DNA from: Parietaria judaica | Taxonomy: Eukaryota > Streptophyta > Magnoliopsida > Rosales > Urticaceae | DNA length: 64,000 nucleotides | Direction of reading: 5' to 3' | Assembly (NCBI GenBank): GCA_954871525.1 | Contig: OX940860.1 | Coordinates: 20,740,001-20,804,000, forward strand | Part shown: one piece after another, positions 24,735-35,754 of the stretch | How the letters are laid out: each line of letters starts with the position of its first letter | Position numbering within the stretch: the stretch's first letter is position 1 | Position numbers and translations under genes: made by a program | The notes under the pieces: model-generated | Told to the model about the DNA's origin: nothing | What the model saw: only the letters and a program-made list of their open reading frames with translations | The model's database searches: none

Positions 24735-26040
24735 TTGTATATTGCTGCAGAAGTACCTATTATTAAGTCAATCGCCACTCAAGATGGATCTATTGTGTGC
24801 CCACCTCTCACCATAATCGACCTGGCATCTTCAATGGAGTCCAGGGGCGGACCCATGTGTTAACGGGGGTGGCTTATGTCACCCCCAAGTTTGTGAGAAA
24901 ACAATACTATACTAATCTTTTAAATTAAAAATATATAAAAAATAATAATTCAACTCTCATGCGCACGACTCCGCCACCCCCGACTGATCTTTTTCACTCA
25001 ACTTCTAGAGAAAGAAAATGAATAGAAGGAAAAAAAAAACTTGCAGAAGATAAAAGTTTAGTCGAGTGAGGTGGGGAAGATGAAGTTGTCAGTAAAGTGT
25101 GAGGGTTTTACCCTTTTACTTACTCACTGACTTGTTTTTCTCTTGGGTTATGTGAGGGTTCAAATTTTTAATAGTTTATTTACTTTATGCACATAAATCG
25201 ATGGTACATTTGGGGTTTAATATTTTCACATTAATATTAATATTGATTTGTTTTCTTCTATTATAGGAAACTTGTTTTCACATTAACATATTATATAACT
25301 ATGGTATTATATTCAGCTTACAAATGGAAACATTATTTTAAAATTTATTAATTTTATTGATAAATAATTAATCATTTTAATCAATAATTTTAGATATTAT
25401 TTTATTATCTATTAATTTTGTGTTATGCCTATAAATTATATCGGCATAATTGGTATCGGTTTTTACTTTTTATTTTATTTTTAGAAAAACCAATAATATA
25501 CGAATATTGTGTTTGTATACTCGTAAATTGCACGCAAATGCAATTTGTAGTAAGCGATCTTTAAAACATTGATGATAATAGCGATATAGTTACATATAAT
25601 ACCGAAAAACTACATATAAATATATTAATATATATGTTAGTACCGATAGAGAATTTCCGTAATATGACAGCAAGACGCTTTCTATTTTGATGTAATTATG
25701 TATTTTAGAAGTATTCTTAATTATAGTTCCATTAATTAGTCTTTATTAGTTGTTCGTCACCCCGGAAGTTGTTTCCTGGGTCCGCCCCTGATGGAGTCCA
25801 TCAATCTAGATTCTAGAGTATCTTCTTTAGAATTGGTAGGATATATTAATCTTGAACAGAATTACTAATTCTCTCACACCAGCTGTTATGTCATTTATTG
25901 CTAAAAAAAAAACCGCGTTTGATGCATGGTCCTCAATCGAGAAGATATTTAAAACTTATGCCAAAAAAGTAAAAAACTAAAAGTAAAATATTTCAAAAAG
26001 ATTGAGAACATATATAAATCTTTAATACACGCGAATATGA
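24735..26040 (+). pseudogene. Ty1-copia gag remnant, split by a hAT element
   Basis: After the hAT insertion, 25875-26030 reads in pieces as LTPAVMSFIAKKKTAFDAWSS, then EKIFKTYAKK. This is the pattern of the copia gag region (xLTPxV...AxxxWxxLxxxF). Stops follow. Upstream, ATGGAGTC, duplicated around the hAT element, precedes a short in-frame stretch (INLDSRVSSLELV). Boundaries are unknown. Confidence 0.5.
24842..25790. mobile_element. Non-autonomous hAT element with perfect 8-bp TSD
   Basis: It starts CAGGGGCGGACCC and ends GGGTCCGCCCCTG, a 13-bp perfect terminal inverted repeat of the common plant hAT type. The 8-bp TSD ATGGAGTC is at 24834-24841 and 25791-25798. There is no transposase ORF. 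Confidence 0.93.
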
Positions 26041-26103
26041 AAATATGACTACACACTTAAAATAAATAGATTAAATAAAAAAATATACAATGCTAAGTTA
26101 ATC

Positions 26104-26265
26104 CATAGGCGGAACCACTCTTGTGAGTGGTGTGGTACCAGCCACCCCAAATTTTTTAATTGATCATTTTTAGCATTAATTTTTTTAATTACAAATAAAC
26201 CCCTTTTATTTACACTAAAAATTTAAATCAGCCACCTCGAAGTCCGAATCCTAATTCCGCTTATG
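26104..26265. mobile_element. Small hAT MITE
   Basis: It starts CATAGGCGGAACC and ends AATTCCGCTTATG. Flanks AGTTAATC (26096-26103) and AGTTAGTC (26266-26273) match at 7 of 8 positions. Length 162 bp. Confidence 0.75.
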
Positions 26266-26695
26266 AGTTAGTCTATCGGATCGGTAAACTAGCAGCGAAG
26301 AGTTCCGTTACCTGCACTAGGTAAAAGTTACCGTTCGTGCTTCTTTTATTATAAAAACTTGCTAGAAAATAAATAATTTATTAGAATATTAATTTATTAT
26401 CTAAATCCTTAATTAAAATATTACACCAAAATGAAACTAATGTTGATGATGACAATAAAGTAAATCCAACATCACGGCCCCATAAACTGAAATTGCATGG
26501 CAGAAATTTAAATAACTACAGTAAAAATATTTAAGCTTTGATAAATTGAGATGACAAAGAACAAAAGTTAAAAATAAGCATAAAAATATTTAAAATCAAT
26601 AAATGTAAGACATACATCTTATCTTTTAATAATTTGTATCAATTCAATTAAAAGAAGATGCAAAAAATAGATGAATGAAGACATAATTAAGTTAA
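26266..26695. other. AT-rich spacer
   Basis: No gene or repeat structure recognised between two transposons. Confidence 0.5.
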
Positions 26696-27163
26696 GGGTT
26701 AAAGATGGCAAAAATACCTAAAATTTGGTCAAAGAACCCCTCGTGTACCCAAAGTTTAAAAGTGGTGCCAAAAATACTCAAAGTCACATTTGGGGAGTTG
26801 ACCACTCTATTCTCGTAACGTTGTTAACTTACCTGTTAACTCTGGCCACGTAGACAAATCTGTTTTGTTAAGTGTAATCATTAGGGGTTCAATTCGTTGT
26901 ATTAAATAGTATTAGCTAGGGGTTTAATTCGTTGTTTTGTCGTAAACGAGGCTGATGTGGGCTCGTCCACGTGGCAGAAATAGTTATGTCAGCAACTCAC
27001 GTTTATCCGTGTGGCCAAAGTTAACAGGTAAGTTAACGGCGTTACGAGAATGGAGTGGTCAACTCCCCAAATGCGACTTTGGGTATTTTTACCACTATTT
27101 TTAAACTTTGGGTACACGAGGGGTTCTTTGACCAAACTTTGGGTATTTTTGCCGTCATTAACC
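26696..27163. mobile_element. MULE-type MITE with 9-bp TSD
   Basis: It starts GGGTTAAAGATGGCAAAAA and ends TTTTTGCCGTCATTAACC. A perfect 9-bp TSD, TTAAGTTAA, lies at 26687-26695 and 27164-27172. The arms are about 150 bp and highly complementary (including GGGGAGTTGACCACTC versus GAGTGGTCAACTCCCC). Confidence 0.92.
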
Positions 27164-27359
27164 TTAAGTTAATAACATTATGTTAAAAATTTGACTGACT
27201 TTTGTAACAAAAAATAGCTGCCTTACATTTATTTACTGTAAATACTTTTACAGCTAATTTTTTACTCTAAGCTTTTGCAGACTCAAATATGTAGAATTTT
27301 AATTATTTTTGCCGCAATATCTCTTAAAAATCTCAACTTTCCAAGAAATGAAATAGTTT

Positions 27360-27500
27360 TATGCTTTCCAGTGGGTCTGATTGCCAGCCGTAGTGTACAC
27401 GTGGATGACATATTACGGCTTTGAGTTACTTCGTTTGTGGGACCCTCCTGTATGTCCCTCTCCACGTATCCTCTTCCCTCCTGACACGTGTGCCGATAAT
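27360..27500. promoter_or_regulatory. Orphan G-box/ABRE-like cluster
   Basis: Two CACGTG motifs (27398-27403, 27485-27490) and a CCACGTA (about 27462-27468) lie within 95 bp in a locally GC-richer patch. No gene with recognisable coding sequence is adjacent. The minus-strand frame 27283-27525 has no domain. Confidence 0.35.
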
Positions 27501-27525
27501 TGGGCAATGTGAAGTGAATCTGCAA

Positions 27526-28289
27526 TTTTTTCCTTCTTTTTTTTCTTTCTCAAATTATTTATATCATAAATATATTTTTTAAGATACTATATTACATAGT
27601 TCTCTCTCTAAATAATTTTGAAGTGGACCTAGGATATTATAATAATGTGTCCCAGGAGGAGAATGAAAAAATCGGACTAGATTTTTTTATTCGGATTTAT
27701 TTTCTCGAAGCATATTGGAAACGTAGAACATCGATCCTATTTACTAAAATAAAATGAATCTAAAGTAAAGTACAGAATGATATTGTCACAAATTTGCAAT
27801 TAAGAGTTGGCATAAGCCATGATAAACAATTTAAAAATAAAAATAAAAGTTAGAAAAGTATGCAGTAGTGTCTATTTTTTTTTTATAGGTTTGATGTTTG
27901 AATTTTAAGTATAAATATAAATGTAAAAAAATCGTTTTACATAATATATAATTGATTACAATTTTTTATATAAATTAATTGTGCTAAAAATTCATTATAC
28001 TTAAGTATGAGACTATAATTAAACAATTAAAATAGATATTCGAAATAAAAATGGCAAGATATTAAAGTTTTTTGTAGAAAAGAACTCGAATTGATATTAA
28101 TTGTCAATAATTTAGAAGTTTACATAATTTAGTTTACAAATTAAGAATAATATGTTTTTTATAAAAATAATTTCATTGATAATATAAAATTTAAGAGACA
28201 TTTTATTTGCTGACTTCTTTTTTAGGCGACTTTTAGAGAGTGAAGAGACTATACAATTGAGAGTAAATAAATAGATCAATAAAAAACTA
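27526..28289. other. AT-rich spacer
   Basis: No gene or TE boundary recognised. Confidence 0.5.
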
Positions 28290-28298
28290 TATAAAAAA

Positions 28299-29420
28299 GG
28301 GTTAGATGCGGCAAAAAGACCTAACCTTTAGTCAAATGCTTTGTTGTGTATACAACTTCTGTAAATGGCGGCAAATCCAAACTCGGCATTTGGGAGTTGA
28401 CCGAAAAAAATCAGTCTATGTGGCTGTTAGCCTTTGCCACGTGGCATGCCACATTGCACTTGTCTGCCACGTGGCATTACATGTAATTATTATTATTATT
28501 TAAATTTTTTTAGTAAAAAGTTATTTTTATTTTTTAAAAATTTATTTTTTAAAATTTATTTTTTATTTTTTTATTTTTAATAATTTTTTTTAATAATAAC
28601 AGATAATGAATATTTTTAAAAAATAATATTCATTATTGGTTATAATTATTTATTTTTAATAAAGTGGGTACAACGAAATAAAAAATACCGTTCATGGTTC
28701 ACTTGAACTCTATTTCCGATCCGGTTCACGCGTCGAATAAAATTGTTTAATATGTTTAATAATAATAACCAATAAACACATACATATTGTTTTAAAAAGT
28801 CAAGACATAATTAAATACACACCACTTATTCAAAAAAAAAATAGTAGTCACATTTATATTTAACGAAAAAAAAATATATTTCTATTTGTTTGCATGATTT
28901 TTTTTTTGTGTTTGCATTTTATAATAATAATTTTTTAATATGTTTTTTTATAATTTTTCTTTTCTTAATAAATTGTCATTAAATAATCATATGATTATTA
29001 TTGGTTATTATTATTAAACATATTAATCGATTTCGTTCCACCCGTGAACCGGATCGGAAGCGGAGCTTGAGTGAACCGTGAACGGTTATTTTTTTCTTTA
29101 TTTATTTCGTTTGACCCACTTTTCTAAAATGAATAACTATATTTAATAATAATAACCAATAATGAATATTTAAATTTAAATATTCATTATTGATTATTAA
29201 ATATTCATTATTGGTTATTATTGAAAAATAATTTAATTAAAAAAATATATGTTTTTTTAATTATTTAAATAATAATACTTATGTGGCAGCCACATGGATT
29301 GGTTTTCTCGGTCAACTCACAAATGCCAAGTTTGGGTACTTTTGCCGCTATTTACGGAGGTTGTATTATACACAGCAGAGTATTTGACCAAAGATTGGGT
29401 CTTTTTGCCGCAATTAACCC
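28299..29420. mobile_element. Complete MULE with 9-bp TSD and long internal palindromes
   Basis: It starts GGGTTAGATGCGGCAAAAAG and ends CTTTTTGCCGCAATTAACCC. A perfect 9-bp TSD, TATAAAAAA, lies at 28290-28298 and 29421-29429. Beyond the terminal arms the interior is a second inverted repeat: GATCCGGTTCACGCG (about 28718) pairs with CGTGAACCGGATC (about 29043). AATGAATATTTAAATTTAAA-type palindromes lie near 29160. No ORF. The copy at 15419 shares ends and interior. Confidence 0.92.
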
Positions 29421-29431
29421 TATAAAAAATT

Positions 29432-30816
29432 GGGTAAATGAGCCAAATGCCCATTTGTAACTCAAAGTTTCAAAAAAATGCCCAAACTTATTTTTGGTAA
29501 TAAAAACCACCAACTAATTAACACATGGACCAATTTACCCTTGTGTTTATTTGACGTGTGGAGAATATAATTATTTGAATTAAGTAAATGAAAATAAAAT
29601 TATTTCCTTAAATGTAGTAATTACAATAACTGATTACGTTTAATCATTCCTTAATAAATTTCAAATATTCTCCCTATTCCAACGATTATGCTAATTATTC
29701 AAAATTTAAAAACAAAATATTTTTATTCGCCACTTTATTTTGCAGAACCATTTTTCCTTGCTTGAGGGATATAACACCATCCATTTGAAAGCCTTATTTG
29801 GATCCATTATAAGCCTTCGTCTGATTAAGTGGTGAGTATATTTTATTTGTGTTTGTAATTTAAGTTTCGTAATTTAAATGGTAGTTCACCATATTAGAGT
29901 CGTAATTGATATTACGAAAATACTGATACACGAAGGAATATATATTTGTAATTTAAGTTACGGTTTTATAATACTAAATCACTATATATGTAAATGTAAC
30001 TTCACGTACGAATTTAAATTGTGAATTTATACATGTATCGTAATTGTAATTTAAGTTACGAATTATAATTGTAAGGTAAGTTACGAATTTATAATACTAA
30101 TCACTATACATGTAATTGTAACTTCATGTACGAATGTACAATTACAAATTTGTACATGTATCCGTAATTGTAATTTAAGTTACGAATTTATAATAATATA
30201 TCATTATCTATATAATTGTAATTCCAATTACAAATTTATACAAAAGGCTGTTTTGAAAAATGACAAAACTGGGTTTAATCAACATGCACAGAAATTTCGG
30301 ACTTACTGAGATGAACGGCGATCAAGATGGGGTTTTACGATTTTGAGCTAGGCGCACAAGCTTTCGCGCGAACGAGATGCGCGACGGAGATGCGACCGAG
30401 CTTCGGGGATTAGCGACGGAGAGGGGAGTTGGAGCTTCTGGGCGACGGAGATGCGACAGAGATGCACGATATTGAAGGTTAGGCGTTTGGTGGAGAGGTT
30501 CGATGGGAGACGGGAGTAGTGGGAATGACTGATAATTAATTGAGATTGAAAGATTTTTTTTCTTCAAAAAGTACCATAATTAATTAAATGATATCCTAAT
30601 TAATAGGTAGAAATTTTCAATCATAATTATAGGAACAAATAATTTCGAAATTAATATATATTATTACTAGATATTATACGAAAATTAAAAATAATAATTA
30701 ATATTAGGGTTAATATGGTCCAAAACAGTTTATTAATGGGTATAAATTAATTTTATGAAACTATGGGCATTTCTTTTAAACTTTAAGTGTATTTTGGGCA
30801 TTTGGTAGATTTTTCT
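29432..30816. mobile_element. Probable Pack-MULE with captured exon-like segments
   Basis: Ends GGGTAAATGAGCCAAATGCCC... and ...GGGCATTTGGTAGATTTTTCT pair over 21 bp, best over the inner ten. A perfect 9-bp TSD, TAAAAAATT, lies at 29423-29431 and 30817-30825. Inside, 30300-30530 is strikingly GC-richer than its surroundings; on the minus strand it resembles a 5' exon rich in CGTCGC words, with CAG|TAAG at its 3' end, and holds an 81-residue frame (30322-30567) with no domain. A second exon-like piece, on the plus strand at about 29745-29830, is bounded by GCAG and GTGAGT. Imperfect tandem repeats (words such as GTAATTTAAGTTACGAATT) fill 29860-30235. Confidence 0.68.
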
Positions 30817-30825
30817 TAAAAAATT

Positions 30826-31300
30826 TATGTGGTTAGACTCGTTAAGAATATCTCACTTCATGAAACTTCATAATCTTCATAATGGTAGTAGCAAAAACTA
30901 AAATTATATATATATTTAACATTTTATCGTGAGCATATTATTCTTAATTAAGTTTGTTTAGTCTATTAAAAAATAATATTATAAATTCATTACTCAGATA
31001 ATCGGATATTTGGATAAAATTCAAAATTTCTGATTATAATTTTATTTATTTATTGATTTGAATTTCCCATGAAACCAAACTAGGACAGAGCAGAGAAGTA
31101 AAGCTCTCTTGAATTGAAACATTGGTACATTAAAAAACAATAAATGCGAATTATGATTACAAAAAACTCGTATTCAGAATTTAGAACATCACAATCAGAA
31201 GAGAAAGACCGATACGTTGTGTCATCCCATTGGACCACAAGGACCCCGAAGAATAAAGCTTCGGACTTTCTATTTCCCCGCAATAATATCTGCTTTAATG
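30826..31300. other. AT-rich spacer upstream of the PP2C promoter
   Basis: No gene recognised. The overlapping frames at 31080-31360 match no family. Confidence 0.45.
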
Positions 31301-31308
31301 CCTTTCCC

Positions 31309-31846
31309 CCCAAAACGTGGCTCAATCTGCATACCACCTCCGGGACACGTGGCGGCCCCACGCCTCACGCTGCAACAAGTTTCCTCTTTCTTTATTTTCC
31401 CATTTTTATTTTTGACCCGAAATGGAAAAAAAAAAAAGAAAAAAAAAAAAAAACTCGAACCCGAAACGATGGACCACATGCGTGTCTGGAAAGGAAGCAA
31501 GCGGTGTTCAAATCCCATTGGGCCACGTAGTCTCGGGCAGAATCAGAAGATACACGTGTTCGGAGAAGCGGTGAATAGACGGTGGAGATTCACTCGTTTC
31601 GGCGAGTAGAGTAGTTAGTTTACCTTATTCACCCTGCCCGTCACACGACCGGGCAGCTGCCCGTGGAGGGAGAGAGAAAGGAGAAACAGCTTGCAATGCT
31701 CACAGACTCGCTTCTTCCATGGAGAAGAGAACCTCCTTTAAAACCTTTCCTGAAGAGCGCGCGAGCTCTCTCTCTCATCGCTCCGTTTTGAAACGCTAGA
31801 AAGAGAGATGAACTAGCAGAGGTGAGTGAGAGAGAGACGGTCGAGT
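31309..31846 (+). promoter_or_regulatory. PP2C upstream region with ABRE/G-box motifs and a mini-uORF
   Basis: ACGTGGC occurs at 31315-31321 and within ACACGTGGC at 31345-31353. GCCACGTAG is at about 31522-31530 and ACACGTGT at 31552-31559. These are classical abscisic-acid response elements, fitting the known ABA induction of clade A PP2C genes. A two-codon upstream ORF (ATG AAC TAG) lies at 31808-31816, 30 nt before the main start. No textbook TATA box; TTTAAAA at about 31737 is the nearest candidate. Confidence 0.6.
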
Positions 31847-33447
31847 ATGGCGGAGATTTGCTGCGGGATAGTGAGCGAAGGCGAGGGCTCGGCGCCGGGA
31901 GAGGAGAGCTCGCGAGCGGCGCGGCGGCGGAGAATGGAGATCAGGCGGTTCAAGTACGTCGCCGGAGTTGTGCCGCCGCCGGTGGCCGCGGCGGCCGGAA
32001 GAGGCCATAAGCGTCCGAAGGGGACTTCCCGGGACTGCGACAACGCGGTGGAGAATTGCTGCTTGGATAACGACGACGACGACGTTCAGTCGGGGAAGTC
32101 GGCGGCGGAGAAGATCTCGGCGTCGCTGCTGGCCGCGGCGGTCACCGGAGCTTCGGGCATGACTCCAAAGTTCGGGTTTGCGTCGGTCTGCGGGAGGAGG
32201 AGGGATATGGAAGATGCGCTCGCGATCGTCCCTTCGTTTTCGTCCCGCGACGACGAAGCCGCCTCGGGGCCGAATTACTACGGCGTCTACGACGGCCATG
32301 GCTGCTCGCACGTGCGTTCTCTCTCCGATTTGATGTTAACCGAAACACGTAATCGTTGATCTCATTATAGTATATACTGATGAGTCGGTTGTGTGTTGAG
32401 TTGATCAGGTGGCGACGAAGTGCCGAGAGCGCCTCCACGAGCTGGTGAAGGAGGAGGTGCAGGGGAGAGAGGCGTCGCCGGCGGAGGCCGACTGGAAGGC
32501 CGCGATGGAGCGGAGCTTCGCGCGGATGGATGAGGAGGTGGTGGTCGCGGGCGGCGCGGGCGGCGCGGGGGCCAGCTGCCGCTGCGAGCTTCAGTCGCCG
32601 GAGTGCGACGCGGTGGGCTCGACGGCCGTCGTGGCGGTCGTCACGCCGGAGAAGATCGTGGTCGCCAACTGCGGCGACTCCAGAGCCGTGCTCTGTCGCA
32701 ATGGCAAGCCGGTTCCTCTCTCCGTCGATCACAAGGTAATATATATATACTACGTCTCCCTTTGAGTTTTGTTTGCATGTGTTTGAAGATTATTTTGAGT
32801 GTGTGCGGGTCCATATCATTTCCTTGCGCCTTCCACAAACAGCCGTTGGATGTACTATTATTGTCTAATTCGTGGTTTGTTGTGGATTCACAGCCTGATC
32901 GCCCCGACGAGCTCAACCGGATCCAAGCGGCAGGCGGGCGGGTCATCTACTGGGATGGCCCGCGGGTTCTCGGAGTTCTTGCCATGTCAAGAGCCATAGG
33001 TGAGAATAGGTACTGAAACATATATACATATAATTAATGGATTTAGTTTGAACTTCGTCTCATGTTGTACTGTGTACTTATTGAATTGCGTTACTTTCCT
33101 CAGGCGACAACTACCTGAAGCCGTTTGTGAGCTGCGAGCCGGAGGTGACGGTCACGGATCGGGCCGTGGATGACGACTGCCTGATCCTGGCAAGCGATGG
33201 CCTGTGGGACGTGGTCTCCAATGAGACTGCGTGCGGGGTGGCGCGCATGTGCCTGCGAGGCAAGGCCCAGGCCATGGCAGCAGCCGCAGCCAGCGGGGCG
33301 GGGCCGCCGCCCGAGTCCGAAGCGCTCGGCGCGGCCTCGGACAAGGTGTGCTCGGACGCGTCGATGCTGCTGACGAAGCTGGCGCTGGCGAGGCACAGCA
33401 CCGACAACGTGAGCGTCATCGTCGTCGATCTCAGGAGGGACACGTAG
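31847..33447 (+). CDS. PP2CA: Clade A protein phosphatase 2C (PP2CA/AHG3-like)
   Basis: Four exons: 31847-32311, 32409-32735, 32894-32999 and 33104-33447, giving 413 residues with GT-AG introns. It is a Mg2+/Mn2+-dependent Ser/Thr phosphatase and a negative regulator of abscisic acid signalling; the family inhibits SnRK2 kinases and is itself inhibited by PYR/PYL/RCAR receptors. The N-terminus MAEICCGIV resembles Arabidopsis PP2CA (MAGICCGVV). Visible motifs: [11 protein letters not shown] (113-123), metal site DGHG (149-152), CGDSRAVL (243-250), SRAIGDN (297-302), DGLWD (331-335) and TDN (399-401). The Trp that contacts the receptor-bound hormone in clade A enzymes is present at W284 (VIYWDG). 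An acidic run lies at 74-79, and Gly/Ala-rich insertions are near 202-209 and 357-378. KRPK at 55-58 may add to nuclear targeting. Exon 1 is much GC-richer than the flanks. All catalytic residues are present. Confidence 0.95.
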
Positions 33448-34728
33448 CGCTCGGTGGAGTTGTTGCAGATGCCCTTTTTCGTCATTTCATCGTCGTGGCT
33501 TTTTTTAGGGCGGGTTTACGTGGCCTTTTTTTTAAAACAAAATTTATTTTATTTTATTGGGGTTTTAAATTTCTGCGTTTTTATTTTTTATTTTATTTTG
33601 GGGTACAAAAACATGAAAGCGCATATACTGGCGGTTCCTGGCTTTGATTGAGGCTGGTTTTTGGTTTCAGAATGAAATCTTGATGCTCCGTTCGAGTATA
33701 TACAGTGTAGTAATATGTAAATGTAATGCAGTAGTATGAACAAATTTGACGACCCACTATATATAGTGCTCTTTCTCTATATATGATAGTCATCTCTGAA
33801 TTCTTTAGTTCATCTTCACGAATTACAACTTAAAGTTGGAAAGAAAAAAAAAACGTAAATAGAATATTAAAATGAATATATAAACATTGAATGTACTGAA
33901 TTTATATATATCATTCGGTGGTAATAATAGTTTATTATTAAATATAAATAAAAATTAACTATTTTTTATGATTAAAATCTATTTCACATTACATAATATA
34001 TTAAAATTTAGTTGTCTTGTGAGTTGTGTGACACTCATCAACTTTATTAATTTTACAATTATATATGTTACTATTTCTTATTCGACGATTATGTTCTTAG
34101 AACGTATAACGCATATTTAAAACCATATATATTTTTTTATAACATATCGGCTAAAATACTTATATTATTATAACTGAATATTAAATATCGGTTATAATCC
34201 TTATCTTTTAAATAAAGTACTTTATTTTTTTTGTAGTACATTGAAATAATATTATTGAAATAATATTGCATAAATTATTTATAAAAAAAATGCCGTGGTA
34301 GACCTAGGTTTTACTTGGCACTGGCAGTAGTAGAAGAGAATGAGTGGCAATCAATGTGGGGTACTATTGGCTTTGGGTTGCGTTGGCGATAGGAATCGTC
34401 CACGCGTACACGTCTCCACTTACACGTACCAAATCATGATAAATATCGTGTTAATTACATCTTTTAATTACTTAAGAAATGTTTTATTTCAACATGTACT
34501 CATTCATGATCGGTTTTTAGAGTAAATAACAAGTATTTAACTCCTAAAACAGATATTTTACCCTATTCATGGGTCGTTTATCTGGTTTCATTAAAGAATA
34601 TGTAAATGGATTTTATAATAAAATTAATGTTTTTGATGTCTATTAAGTTATGAATTATATATTCACTGTCGTTGACGTGGAATACGGTTTATAAAATTAC
34701 AATTTACTCTCCTCACCATAATGCACAT

Positions 34729-34780
<52 letters not shown>

Positions 34781-35754
34781 CCTTTCTTTGATGCTAAAAT
34801 AGACATTAATTAAGTTTGAAAATCTTTATATGATCAAATAAACAAAAAAAATTCTCAAAAATCATTCTCTCTAGTGAATTTAACATATTTATTATTCTAT
34901 TAATACGAACATTATCTAGTGGCTCATTAAGCTTTAGCGCAAAATAATAATTAAGCTGCTAAGAAAATATATAGAATTCTTTTCCTTTGTGAAAAAAAAA
35001 AAAACATAATACATGCATATATATATATATATATTCCTATTTGCTTAAATTTAAGCAAAAGTAACCATAGTGTACTTTTTTTAAGTCTTAAGTACTGCAT
35101 AAAAGTATAAAGTTGTTTTTTTTCATCTTTGTGTTATTTTCATTGGTTTATACGTGATGTGTTATGGCATCATTATTCATCACATGTTCTCATAATAAAA
35201 AGCATGTAAATAAAATGTTATAATTAAAAAATTCAATGACATGTCACCGTAACTAGCGAGAAATATATATTAAAAAAAAAAAGAGAAGAAAATTAATTTT
35301 TATGTGATTTGGGTATTTCGAACTTCACAAACGAAACTAAGATATCCTTAATTTTACTTAGAATTTAAGTACATTATCAATATTATCTCTTTAATATATA
35401 TATATAGATATATATATATTTCACATTCAAATTCAAATTCAGAGATAGAGGTGGAAGTGTCGAGTATTTAAGTATCTCAGTTCTAATATAATTTGACACA
35501 TGGAAAGCTACTCGATTGCATGATTCCATTCCATGGTCTCAAACGCGAAAGGTAATCTTTTATTTATTTATTTATTTTTGTTCTTTCATTTTGACCAGAA
35601 TGATGACATAAATGATAAAGATAGGCATTATCTTCGTCTCCTTTTATGGTGATGAATATTCATTTCATCACATAACTAACGACAGCTTTTCCACCTCCAA
35701 GATTTTAATATTTGTTATACGACTTTATTTCCTTCCTATAGTTGGTTGGTCCAA
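33448..35754. other. 3' flank of PP2C and AT-rich intergenic DNA
   Basis: Contains the likely 3' UTR (to about 33700), an (AT)n microsatellite at about 34734-34778 and another at about 35017-35032. No gene recognised; the frame at 34340-34525 has no domain. Confidence 0.5.

Noticed and set aside
28611..29220. AT-rich palindromes as a replication origin or pre-miRNA
   Set aside because: They are inside a MULE with 9-bp TSD and recur in the copy at 15.4 kb, so they are element structure.
31796..32311. Long minus-strand frame (171 codons) opposite the PP2C first exon
   Set aside because: It is a shadow of the GC-rich exon 1; the plus strand has a full PP2C with all motifs.
32142..32732. 196-codon minus-strand frame
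   Set aside because: Arg/His/Leu-rich antisense shadow of PP2C exon 2, with no domain.
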